DNA of 64,000 nt from Massilia kyonggiensis (GTDB lineage Bacteria; Pseudomonadota; Gammaproteobacteria; Burkholderiales; Burkholderiaceae_D), in assembly GCF_024756235.1 (NCBI RefSeq), contig NZ_JANUGY010000004.1, forward strand, positions 372,001 to 436,000, given 5' to 3'. Numbering within the stretch: position 1 is the first letter of the stretch; every line of letters starts with the position of its first letter. The position numbers were made by a program, and so were the translations under genes. This document shows, piece after piece, positions 1 to 7,296 of this stretch. The notes below the pieces were generated by a model. That model worked only from the letters and a program-made list of their open reading frames with translations. It ran no database searches and was not told the origin of the DNA.

Positions 1-902
1 AGCGCCTCGAAGCGCAGCGGCAACCGCATCCGGCACACTTCCCCATCCGTCGCGGTCTTGAGCTTGCGCCGCGCCGACAGCAGCGGCGCCCGCACCGTCA
101 TGCGGCGGAACGCGAACGCCTCGACGTCTTCCGCCTCGCCCAGCCGCCCGAGCGCGCCGCGCACGAGCAGTCCCAGCATCCGCCACCGGCCGACGGGGCG
201 CGGCGCGATCGCCACCAGCCGGCCTTCGTCCAGCGCATGGTCGAGCGCGTGCATGCCCACCTGTTCCATTTGCAGCCGGTTGTTGCCGACGAAGAGCGTG
301 GGTGTGCGCAGATGCCGGGTCTGGCCGTCGAGTTCGAGCGTGATGCGCAGGCTCCGGTAGCCGCGCAGCGCCGTCTTGACCGCGGACAGCAGGGCCACGA
401 CGCGCGAGCGGCCGTACTGGCGCTTGTCGTGCTCGCGCGCTTCCAGCAGATGCGGATACAGGCCGACGCTCGCGTTCACGAGGAAGATGCGGTCGTTCAG
501 GAGGCCGATCTGGACGGGCCGCACGCGCGCTTGCAGCAGCGCGCGCACGGCGTCGGCCAGGTCTTCCGGGATGCCGTGGGTGCGGCCGAAGTAATTGAAG
601 GTACCCTGCGGGAGCACGCCGAACACGCAGCCGTGCGCGACGGCCGCATGCGCGACCGTGTTGAGCGTGCCGTCGCCGCCGGCCGCGACCAGGATGGCGC
701 CGTCGCGCGCCGCCCGCCCGGCCATGACGCGGGCCGCGTCCTCGAGGCGCTCGGCGTCGTGCACGACCTCCAGCTCGCAGGCCCGTCCCGCCGCACCCAG
801 CACGTCGCGGATGGTCGAGCAGCGCAGGTCGGTCTCGGCCCGGCCGGAGCCGGCGTTGAGTACGACATAGAACGGGGCGTCGGGGCGAGGGTCGGCCGGC
901 AT
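1..902 (-). CDS. Diacylglycerol/lipid kinase family protein (YegS-like), 3' end outside window
   Basis: Predicted lipid kinase transferring the ATP gamma-phosphate to a diacylglycerol- or phosphatidylglycerol-type lipid at the inner face of the membrane. The frame opens with an ATG (MPADPRPD) and stays open to the window edge, about 300 codons. Seen: NAGSGRA near residues 16-22 and the GGDGTLN nucleotide loop at 75-81, both diagnostic of the DAGK catalytic domain; TDGEV close to the last visible residue matches the conserved end of the YegS/BmrU fold, so little is missing. It is divergent from the TetR gene. The lipid substrate cannot be deduced. Confidence 0.85.
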   Translation of the reverse strand, partial: MPADPRPDAPFYVVLNAGSGRAETDLRCSTIRDVLGAAGRACELEVVHDAERLEDAARVMAGRAARDGAILVAAGGDGTLNTVAHAAVAHGCVFGVLPQGTFNYFGRTHGIPEDLADAVRALLQARVRPVQIGLLNDRIFLVNASVGLYPHLLEAREHDKRQYGRSRVVALLSAVKTALRGYRSLRITLELDGQTRHLRTPTLFVGNNRLQMEQVGMHALDHALDEGRLVAIAPRPVGRWRMLGLLVRGALGRLGEAEDVEAFAFRRMTVRAPLLSARRKLKTATDGEVCRMRLPLRFEA

Positions 903-1015
903 CGCCGTGGATCTCCATGGTCGGTGGTTGATCGGACAGCCGCAGGATAGCAGCATTCGCGCGACCGGCCCGCCCGGCTGAACGTGGCGAACGTAATGTA
1001 ACATCGCACCCCCTT

Positions 1016-1028
1016 CACCAAGTTGGTG
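1016..1028. promoter_or_regulatory. Perfect palindrome in the lipid kinase/TetR divergent gap, candidate operator
   Basis: The 13-base sequence CACCAAGTTGGTG is a perfect inverted repeat around a central G, between the divergent lipid kinase and TetR genes. TetR-family proteins usually bind such palindromes next to their own gene, so autoregulation and control of the kinase are plausible. A TATACT hexamer lies at 1092-1097 on the plus strand but lacks a good -35. The binding assignment is inference. Confidence 0.3.
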
Positions 1029-1177
1029 CGTTCTCCCGTGCCCGTGCCAATGTCAACAATTTCGCTACGCGCAGCGCTGCACGCGAAGCGCTATACTCGC
1101 AGCCACAATCATAATTTCATCATATGGAACTGCGCTGTCCCGCCAAGCCGGCGCGCCTTTGGCATCACAAGCACAGC

Positions 1178-1786
1178 ATGAGAATCAGCAAAGAAAAGGC
1201 GGCAGACAACCGCGCCGCATTGATCCGCGCGGCGAGCAAACTGTTCCGCGAACGCGGCATCGACGGCGTCGGCGTCGCCGAGATCAGCAAGGAAGCCGGT
1301 CTCACCCACGGGGCCCTGTATGCCCATTTCCGTTCGAAGGAAGAGCTGGCGCTGGAAGCGCTATCGTATGGCCTCGACCAGGCGAATTCGCGCATGTATT
1401 CGAGCACGGTGGACGGCATGCCCGACCTGGCGCGCTTCCTCGACCGCTACCTGTCGCTGGAATCGCGCGACGACTTCGGCAACCGCTGCGCGATGGCGGC
1501 GTCGGCCAGCGAGATCGGGCGCCAGGACAAGGCGATCAGCGCCCGCTTCGCCGAGGGCTACATGGTGATGGTGCGCGCGTTCGAGCGCCAGATCGCACAG
1601 AACGAACCGGGCAGCGACGCCCTCGCCCGCGCGATGGTCGTCGTGTCCACGATGATCGGCAGCCTCGCCGTCGCACGCGGTGCCGCGAAGGGCAACCCGG
1701 CCGTGTCGGAGCAGGTGCTGCAGGCGACCCGCCGCCTCGTGGACGAGTTGATGCGGGCGCCCGAGAAGGAAGACGTTACTTCGTGA
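1178..1786 (+). CDS. TetR/AcrR family transcriptional regulator
   Basis: DNA-binding repressor-type regulator, 202 aa. The N-terminal helix-turn-helix is clear: a first helix rich in NRAALIRAASKLFRERG, then VAEISKEAGLTHGALYAHFRSKEELALEAL, the typical TetR recognition helix (GALYAHF). The C-terminal half is the variable ligand-binding and dimerisation domain; no ligand can be inferred. I chose the ATG giving MRISKEKAADN because the 18 residues in front of it (MELRCPAKP...) do not resemble TetR N-termini. It is convergent with the downstream periplasmic binding protein gene and overlaps its 3' end by 11 bases, so the two are not co-transcribed; the divergent lipid kinase is the more likely target. 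Confidence 0.88.
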   Translation: MRISKEKAADNRAALIRAASKLFRERGIDGVGVAEISKEAGLTHGALYAHFRSKEELALEALSYGLDQANSRMYSSTVDGMPDLARFLDRYLSLESRDDFGNRCAMAASASEIGRQDKAISARFAEGYMVMVRAFERQIAQNEPGSDALARAMVVVSTMIGSLAVARGAAKGNPAVSEQVLQATRRLVDELMRAPEKEDVTS

Positions 1787-2903
1787 CGCCGATGGGCGTG
1801 CGGTGGCCGCCCTTGAACGTGTACAGCGTGAGCACGCCGTCGCGGATGTCGCCGTGGGCGTCGAACGCGATCGTGCCCGTGACGCCCGGATAGCTGATCT
1901 TCGCCAGCTGGGGCAGGTATTTCGCCGGCGCGCTGGAGCCGGCCTTGTCCATCGCGGACGCGATGGCCAGCACGGCGTCGTACGAATACGGCGCGATGAT
2001 CTGCACGTCGATGCCGAAGCGTTTCTTGTAGTCGGCGCGGAACTTGTCCATGCCGGCCTTGCCCTTCTCTTCCACGCCGCCCGCTTCCGCGCACACGACC
2101 TGGCCGTCCGTCATCGTGTTGCCCGACAGCGGCTGCATGGCGTCCGAGCAGATGCCGTCGCCGCCCATCATCTTCGCGCTGATGCCCAGCTGCTTCATCT
2201 GGCGCAGCATCGGACCCGCGACGGCGTTCATCCCGCCGAAGAACACGAGGTCCGGGTTGCTGGCGCGGATGCGCGTCAGGATGGCGGCGAAGTCCGTCGC
2301 CTTGTCGTTCGTGAATTCGCGCGCGACGGGGTTCACGCCCTGCTGGCGCAGGCTGTTCGTGAATTCCGTGACGAGGCCCTGGCCGTAGGCCGTGCGGTCG
2401 TCGATGACGGCGATGCGCTTCGCGCCCATCGTCTTGACGGCGTAGCGGCCCAGCGCGCGGCCCAGCTGGATGTCGTTCGCGACGACGCGGAACGCCGTGT
2501 TGTAGCCCAGTTGCGTGTACTTCGGATTCGTGGCCGACGGCGAGATCTGCGGAATGCCCGCGTCGTTGTAGATCTTCGCGGCGGGGATCGTCGTGCCCGA
2601 CGTCTCGTGGCCGATCACGGCGTTCACTTTTGCATCCGCCAGCTTTTGCGCGGCGGTGGTCGCCGCCTTCGGGTCGCCGGCGTCATCTTCCGGCACGAGC
2701 ACCCATTTCACCTTCTTGCCGCCGATCGTGGCGCCGCGCGCGTTCAGCGCGTCGATCGCCATGCGCACGCCGTTTTCGCTGTCCTTGCCGAAATGGGCCA
2801 CCGGTCCCGTCATCGAGGCCACATGGCCGATTTTGACGGTCTCCTGCGCCGTCGCGAGACCCGCCGCGGACAGTGCCAACACCAACAACGCTTGCTTCTT
2901 CAT
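1776..2903 (-). CDS. Branched-chain amino acid-type ABC transporter substrate-binding protein (LivK-like)
   Basis: Periplasmic solute-binding protein of the LivJ/LivK (type 1 periplasmic binding fold) family, 375 aa, the family's usual size. A Sec signal peptide (MKKQALLVLALSAAGLATAQ) is followed by the hallmark start ETVKIGHVASMTGPVAHFGKD and by IGHETSGTTIPAAKI and IDDRTAYGQGL, typical of the Leu/Ile/Val receptors. No permease or ATPase genes lie beside it, so it works with a transporter encoded elsewhere or as an orphan receptor. SD-like GAGG precedes the ATG. The substrate could be an amino acid, an amide or an aromatic compound, since this family is broad. Confidence 0.9.
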   Translation of the reverse strand: MKKQALLVLALSAAGLATAQETVKIGHVASMTGPVAHFGKDSENGVRMAIDALNARGATIGGKKVKWVLVPEDDAGDPKAATTAAQKLADAKVNAVIGHETSGTTIPAAKIYNDAGIPQISPSATNPKYTQLGYNTAFRVVANDIQLGRALGRYAVKTMGAKRIAVIDDRTAYGQGLVTEFTNSLRQQGVNPVAREFTNDKATDFAAILTRIRASNPDLVFFGGMNAVAGPMLRQMKQLGISAKMMGGDGICSDAMQPLSGNTMTDGQVVCAEAGGVEEKGKAGMDKFRADYKKRFGIDVQIIAPYSYDAVLAIASAMDKAGSSAPAKYLPQLAKISYPGVTGTIAFDAHGDIRDGVLTLYTFKGGHRTPIGVTK

Positions 2904-2929
2904 TCCATCCTCATCTAAAACTACGATTC

Positions 2930-2935
2930 TTTATA
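2930..2935 (-). promoter_or_regulatory. Extended -10 promoter element for the LivK-like gene
   Basis: On the minus strand TATAAA is preceded by TGG, giving an extended -10 (TGnTATAAA) about 27 bases upstream of the start codon. No convincing -35 is seen, as is common for extended -10 promoters. Called by eye. Confidence 0.4.
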
Positions 2936-3034
2936 CCAATACGCTAGGGTAACGCGGATGAGCGGATTTCACAAGTCTTGCAATGGACGACAGAATTTCA
3001 GGCACAATGGGATTTTGGTTTTCCGAAGTCCAGA

Positions 3035-3865
3035 ATGACAGCCGACTCTCCGTCACCGCTTCCCTCACTGGGCGCCGCCACCCTGCTGCGCGCCATCTTC
3101 AAACGTCCGCGCCGGCTGAACGGCGTCCGCACCCCGCGCACCGCTTACGTGCTCGACAGCATCGACTCGAACCAGCTGCGGCGCTACCGCCAGGCGCTCG
3201 GCTTCCGCGACGAAGGCATTCCCGTCACCTATTACTACCTGCTGGCCCAGCGCGCCCACGTCGCGACGATGCTGGACGACGCCTTCCCGTTCCGCCTGCC
3301 CGGCACCGTGCACACGGAAAACGCCCTCCGGGCCTTGTCCGAGCCCGTGCGCGACGTGCCGCTCGTGCTGTCGACGACCGTCAGCATCCGGCCGCCGGCC
3401 GAGAACGGCGCCGTGTACGCCGAACTGGACACCGTCGCGCGCCAGCAGGGTACCGACATCTTTACGTGCCGCAGCACCTACCTCGTCGTGCGCGGCCAGT
3501 CCGGCAGGAAGCGCCGCCAGGACGCGCGCGACCTGCCCGTGCTGACGGGCTGGCGCCTGCCGCGCAATACGGGCCGCGCCTACGCCCGGATCTCGGGCGA
3601 CTGGAACCCGATCCACCTGTGGACGTGGTCGGCCCGCCTGATGGGCATGAAGCGCCCGATCATCCACGGCATGCACACGCTGGCGCGCGCCTGCGCCGAG
3701 CTGGAACAGGCGTGCGGCCGCCGCATCCTCGCGCTGGAGGGCCGGTTCCGGGCGCCGGCCGCGCTCGGCAGCGAACTGGTGCTGGGCGCCGACCTCGCAG
3801 CCGGCAGCTTCGCCGTCGGGGGCGGCGGACGCATCGTGGCGGAAGGCAGCTTCCGGACAATTTGA
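3035..3865 (+). CDS. MaoC-like hotdog-fold (R)-hydratase family protein
   Basis: Protein of 276 aa with a C-terminal MaoC-type hotdog domain. The hydratase-2 signature is present as ARISGDWNPIHLWTWSA, with the catalytic Asp/His pair inside GDWNPIH, followed by HGMHTLARA as in MaoC/FAS-type dehydratases. The N-terminal half is a second, degenerate hotdog-like region. Likely acts on an acyl-CoA or acyl carrier substrate in the cytoplasm (hydration of a trans-2-enoyl thioester). I preferred the ATG giving MTADSPSPLPSLGAATLLRAI; an in-frame ATG 57 bases upstream would add a non-conserved tail. The stop codon lies inside the FNR/Anr-type palindrome of the next gene. Confidence 0.8.
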   Translation: MTADSPSPLPSLGAATLLRAIFKRPRRLNGVRTPRTAYVLDSIDSNQLRRYRQALGFRDEGIPVTYYYLLAQRAHVATMLDDAFPFRLPGTVHTENALRALSEPVRDVPLVLSTTVSIRPPAENGAVYAELDTVARQQGTDIFTCRSTYLVVRGQSGRKRRQDARDLPVLTGWRLPRNTGRAYARISGDWNPIHLWTWSARLMGMKRPIIHGMHTLARACAELEQACGRRILALEGRFRAPAALGSELVLGADLAAGSFAVGGGGRIVAEGSFRTI

Positions 3866-3876
3866 TATATATCAAA
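3861..3876 (+). promoter_or_regulatory. Perfect FNR/Anr-type box upstream of the uspA pair
   Basis: TTTGATATATATCAAA is a perfect 16-base palindrome containing TTGAT-N4-ATCAA, the exact consensus for FNR/Anr/Dnr oxygen-responsive regulators. Its centre is 71 bases before the uspA start, compatible with a class II activation position (-41.5) and a transcript start near 3910. It overlaps the stop codon of the MaoC gene. Anr control of universal stress genes is known in Pseudomonas; extending that here is inference. Confidence 0.7.
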
Positions 3877-3939
3877 GAAACTGCTTGATAGATTCGCCAT
3901 CCTGAGACCGTCCCCACCGGACTCTCAGGAGGAATCATC

Positions 3940-4410
3940 ATGTATGACCGTATCCTCGTTCCCACGGACGGCTCCGACGTCTCCGCCGCCGCCGAGCAGG
4001 CCGCCATCGCCTTCGCGCGCGCCCACGGCAGCGAGATCGTCGTGCTCGCCGTCGGCCAGCCGCAACCGCCCATCGCGTCGGCCGAAGCCGCGATGGCCAT
4101 CGACCCCGGCCTCGACGACGCCGTCCTGCTCGCCGCCGCCAAGGAACACGCCCGCAACGTCGCCACTGCCGCGGAGGCGGCCGGCGTGCGCTGCACGTCG
4201 CTGGCCGTGCTCGATTACTCGCCGGCCGACGCCATCCTCGCGACGGCCGACAGCCATGCCTGCGACCTGATCTTCATGGGCTCGCACGGCCGGCGCGGGC
4301 TGTCGCGGCTGCTGGCCGGCAGCGTGACGCAGAAAGTGCTGGCCGACGCGCACGTGCCCGTGATGGTGATGCGCCCGAAGGCCGAGCACAAGCGGGCCGA
4401 AAGGAAGTGA
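3940..4410 (+). CDS. Universal stress protein, UspA family (first of pair)
   Basis: Cytoplasmic UspA-domain protein of 156 aa, a normal single-domain length. It begins MYDRILVPTDGSDVS (strand beta-1 and the ATP-pocket Asp) and carries the ATP-binding signature GSHGRRG with the downstream GSVTQKVL, fitting the G-2x-G-9x-G-(S/T) pattern of ATP-binding Usp proteins. A strong Shine-Dalgarno, AGGAGG, lies just before the ATG. The second usp gene starts one base after its stop, so they form an operon. The FNR/Anr box upstream suggests induction at low oxygen. Usp proteins of this type help survival under energy limitation; the specific role is not visible. Confidence 0.93.
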   Translation: MYDRILVPTDGSDVSAAAEQAAIAFARAHGSEIVVLAVGQPQPPIASAEAAMAIDPGLDDAVLLAAAKEHARNVATAAEAAGVRCTSLAVLDYSPADAILATADSHACDLIFMGSHGRRGLSRLLAGSVTQKVLADAHVPVMVMRPKAEHKRAERK

Positions 4411-4411
4411 C

Positions 4412-4846
4412 GTGTACAAGCGCATCCTCGTCCCCGTCGACGGTACCGAACGGGCCGTCGCCGCGCTCGGGTCCGCACTGGGCCTGGCGAAACTGGGCGG
4501 CGGAACGATCGTCGGCGTGCACGTGGCGGGCGAATCGCCGGTGCTCGCGACGGGCGACATCGGCGGCCCGTTCTACGACGCGTGGCGCGCCGAGGCCGAC
4601 CGCCTGGGCCGCGAAGCGCTCGACTACGTGGTGCGGCGCGCCACCGAGGCGGGCGTGCCGTGCGAGACGGTGCTCGCGCCGCCGGGCCCGCCGTGGGAAG
4701 GCATCGTCGCCACGGCGCGCGAACGCGGCTGCGACGTGATCGTGATGGCGTCGCACGGCCGCCATGGCGTGGCCGCGCGGCTGCTGGGCAGCGAGACGCA
4801 GCGGGTGCTGCTCCACTGCGACATCCCCGTGCTCGTGGTGCGTTAG
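4412..4846 (+). CDS. Universal stress protein, UspA family (second of pair)
   Basis: UspA-domain protein of 144 aa, starting from GTG directly behind the stop of the first usp gene, which suggests translational coupling. Seen: MYKRILVPVDGTERA at the N-terminus and MASHGRHGVAARLLGSETQRVLLHCDIPVLVV at the C-terminus (in two parts: the G-2x-G-9x-G-S/T nucleotide motif and the final beta strand). It probably forms homo- or heterodimers with its partner. Both genes should share the oxygen-responsive promoter. Confidence 0.92.
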   Translation: MYKRILVPVDGTERAVAALGSALGLAKLGGGTIVGVHVAGESPVLATGDIGGPFYDAWRAEADRLGREALDYVVRRATEAGVPCETVLAPPGPPWEGIVATARERGCDVIVMASHGRHGVAARLLGSETQRVLLHCDIPVLVVR

Positions 4847-4883
4847 GGGTGTTTACAAGCTACGCTGACCGTCTGGAGGAACC

Positions 4884-5444
4884 TCAGCGAAACTGCCCGG
4901 CCGGCTGCATCATCGCGCGGACTGTGGCGTCTTTTTGCAGCACGAAGTCATGGCCCGCTAACACGAAGTTGCTGGTTGGCTGGATCACCTTGACGTTGAC
5001 GAACACGGCGTCGGGCGTATCGGCGTAGGAACCGACGACCACGGCCTGCGCGTCGTGGGTGTGCGCCACCTCGCCGATCTCGCGCGTCAGCATCAATTCG
5101 CCCTGGCTGCGCTTCAGATACACGGTGTTGCGTAGCTTCAGCTCCAGCATTTTCAGCCCGCCCTGCGCGAGCCGGGTCGAGACCTGCTCCGACACGAGTC
5201 GCCCGAGCGTCGAGGTCTGCTCGAGCGCATCGATGTTGACGACGGTTGCCATGATCAACGGCTTGTCGTCAGCCAGCTTGCCTTTCAATTGCGCTAGCAA
5301 GGCATCGGCCGCGGCGTAGTTGGCACCGACGACCACATTCACGGCCGGCACCGGAGAGTAGTCCTCGTCCTGCCCAACGGACGCGCAGGCGGCCAGTATC
5401 GACGGAACGAGCAACACGGCGAGCGCTTTCTTAACACATTTCAT
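4884..5444 (-). CDS. FlgO-family outer membrane lipoprotein
   Basis: Lipoprotein of 186 aa with a FlgO domain. The start MKCVKKALAVLLV gives a signal peptide ending in a lipobox (LAAC, Cys20). The mature part shows the family features: ANYAAADALLAQLKGKL, then a strand like LIMATVVNIDALEQTSTLGR and SEQVSTRL...GLKMLELKLR, and finally AVVVGSYADTPDAVFVNVKVI. In Vibrio FlgO stabilises the flagellar base at the outer membrane, but most family members occur outside flagellar loci, as here. The start overlaps the preceding lipoprotein stop (ATGA), so the two are coupled; an in-frame start 33 bases upstream exists but would spoil the signal peptide. Confidence 0.85.
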   Translation of the reverse strand: MKCVKKALAVLLVPSILAACASVGQDEDYSPVPAVNVVVGANYAAADALLAQLKGKLADDKPLIMATVVNIDALEQTSTLGRLVSEQVSTRLAQGGLKMLELKLRNTVYLKRSQGELMLTREIGEVAHTHDAQAVVVGSYADTPDAVFVNVKVIQPTSNFVLAGHDFVLQKDATVRAMMQPAGQFR

Positions 5445-6121
5445 TTCGCATCCCCTGCCACCGTGAACGTCTTCCACAGGGGCGCCGCTTCATACAGCCC
5501 GCGGTCGCTGTCGACCGTATAGTACACAGACGTCTGGCGCGCGTAGTAGCGCTGGTCGTCGGAGACGGCGACGGTGACGATGATCTCGGTTTTCGGCGTG
5601 TCACCGGACGCGAATTGGGAACGGAACCAGGCATACGCATCGCCGGCAAAAATAGCGGCCGTGGCCAGCCCAAGGCCGGTGTGTTGCACTTCCGTCAGCG
5701 CCCATACGCCGGCAACGAGGGTGGACCGCTCGCCATGGAATTTGTATTGAGGGCGATGGCCCGAAAACGCGACCACTTGCGTGTCGACCTCAACCTTTAG
5801 GGCATCGTCCGGCGTCTTCGCCACGACGAAGCCGCCATTGACGAGCGAGGTCATCAGGTGGCCCGCGACTGCGCGGTCGAACGGCGAGCCCCGCAGCGGC
5901 TGCACGAACAGCGCGCGGCGCGGGCTGTTGTTGAGCGCCGGCACCAACTGCTTTTCGATGTGTTCGGTGATTGCGATCCAGTGCGCGGCAGCCTGCAATT
6001 TCTGCTGCTCGCTGGTCGGGAAATTGGTAGCGACCGGGACTGGGCTGTACGGGGTCGCGCATCCTGCGGCGAGCACGGCCACGCCGACTATCGCCGCGGT
6101 GCGGCTAAGTTGTTCTCTCAT
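5441..6121 (-). CDS. Lipoprotein of unknown function, coupled to FlgO-family lipoprotein
   Basis: Protein of 226 aa with a lipoprotein signal peptide (MREQLSRTAAIVGVAVLAAGC, lipobox LAAGC, Cys21). I do not recognise a named domain. After the lipobox come a helical stretch (residues 40-65) and a region with ALFVQPLRGSPFDRAVAGHLMTSLV, which resembles periplasmic proteins that oligomerise on the outer membrane. A glycine/alanine-rich segment around LGLATAAIFAGDAYAWFRSQF could sit in a membrane. First gene of a two-gene operon with the FlgO-family lipoprotein (4-base overlap), preceded by a good promoter. The two products probably work together at the outer membrane. Confidence 0.75.
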   Translation of the reverse strand: MREQLSRTAAIVGVAVLAAGCATPYSPVPVATNFPTSEQQKLQAAAHWIAITEHIEKQLVPALNNSPRRALFVQPLRGSPFDRAVAGHLMTSLVNGGFVVAKTPDDALKVEVDTQVVAFSGHRPQYKFHGERSTLVAGVWALTEVQHTGLGLATAAIFAGDAYAWFRSQFASGDTPKTEIIVTVAVSDDQRYYARQTSVYYTVDSDRGLYEAAPLWKTFTVAGDAK

Positions 6122-6171
6122 CTTCTGTGATCTCGTTGCCGGACCCGGTCAGCCCGGTGCCTCAAGTCGGG

Positions 6172-6200
6172 ACTCTAGCACAGGAATTTCCTCAAGACAA
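6172..6200 (-). promoter_or_regulatory. Sigma-70 promoter for the lipoprotein pair
   Basis: On the minus strand TTGTCT and TAGAGT are separated by exactly 17 bases, and TGC directly precedes the -10 (extended -10). It is the best-looking housekeeping promoter in the window by eye. The transcript would start about 45 bases before the start codon. Confidence 0.5.
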
Positions 6201-6363
6201 TTTTTAGCATGGAAGGCGAGGATGGCGTACAACGTCAACCTTTGCGACAGAAAACCCTCGACAGCGCCGCCTGGGATTGCGCAGGCAGGCCGACGGGCGA
6301 CGCCGCAGTCCATGAACGGAGAATGGAAAAGCGTCGCGTATCTCCCTTTTTCAGGACTTCGCG

Positions 6364-7296
6364 CTAGTTAATGCCGAGCCAGCGCCGGTAGGCGGCGTAG
6401 TGGTGAATCGCGAAGCCGCCGAAGCCCGGCGATCCGGACACGGCGCGCGCCGTTTCCGCCAGCTCGCGCTCCATGTCTCCTTCGCGCAGGTGGTGGAACG
6501 ACACCTTGCGGATGGCATTCGGCATCGTCTCCACGCCGATGACGACGGGCTTGCCGATCTTCGCGCCGTAATCGAGTTCGTCCCGCGCGTGTCTGACGAT
6601 GCCGTCGCCGCCTTCGGCGTGGTAGCGGTAATCCATCAGCGCCACGTAGTCGTACAAGTCCTGCACGTGCTCGTTCATCGGCTTGCGCCGGCCCTTCCAC
6701 TCGATCGGGATGCCGTCGTACCAGAACGGGATCGCGGGGCCCATCGGCAGGTTCGGCGCCACGGCGTTCTTCTGGCGCACCAGCGCGTCCGACATGTCGA
6801 GGAAGTCTCCGAGGAGTTCCATCTTGCGGCTGCTCCACGCATCGAGGATGTGCGGTTCGATGTCGAGACTGATGCCGTCGAAGCGTTCTTCCGGCGCCGC
6901 GGCCGCGTTGTAGTCCAGCACCCGCTGCAGCATCGCCTGCGCCGCGCGGCGGTGTTCGGGCAACAGGTAGCGTTCCGTGTGCAGGTAGCCGGACCCCAGC
7001 AAGGCCTGCACCTTCAGGCCGGACGCATGCATGCGCCGGATGAGCGTCCGGTAGCGCGCGGGTTGCGTTGCGATCAGGTTCCGGCCTTCGTACGCGTCGG
7101 CATACACGTAGGCCGTGGCGATAGCCTTGTCCTTCAGGAATGCGATCGCGGTGCGCGCCGCCGCGTCGTCTTCCAGCAGCGCGTACGACTCGCCTTCCCA
7201 GATCCAGATCGCGCGCGGACCGGGCCGCGCATCGCCCGCATGCGCGAGCGCCGCAGTTGCCAGCAGCAGCGTGGCACACCACCGGCGCGCCGTCAC
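6364..7296 (-). CDS. Secreted GH18-like TIM-barrel protein
   Basis: Exported protein of 310 aa. GTG start with GTGA overlap onto the stop of the upstream gene; signal peptide MTARRWCATLLLATAALAHA. The mature protein starts with RAIWIWEG and carries FDGISLDIEPH, which matches the spacing of the GH18 catalytic motif (DGxxDxDxE reduced to DGxxxDxE), and VALMDYRYHAEG, resembling the late barrel strand that follows. I infer a glycoside-hydrolase-type barrel acting on, or binding, an envelope polysaccharide; the true family is uncertain. Last gene of a three-gene operon with a sulfatase-fold transferase and a YaiO-type porin, supporting an envelope polymer role. Confidence 0.65.
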   Translation of the reverse strand: MTARRWCATLLLATAALAHAGDARPGPRAIWIWEGESYALLEDDAAARTAIAFLKDKAIATAYVYADAYEGRNLIATQPARYRTLIRRMHASGLKVQALLGSGYLHTERYLLPEHRRAAQAMLQRVLDYNAAAAPEERFDGISLDIEPHILDAWSSRKMELLGDFLDMSDALVRQKNAVAPNLPMGPAIPFWYDGIPIEWKGRRKPMNEHVQDLYDYVALMDYRYHAEGGDGIVRHARDELDYGAKIGKPVVIGVETMPNAIRKVSFHHLREGDMERELAETARAVSGSPGFGGFAIHHYAAYRRWLGIN

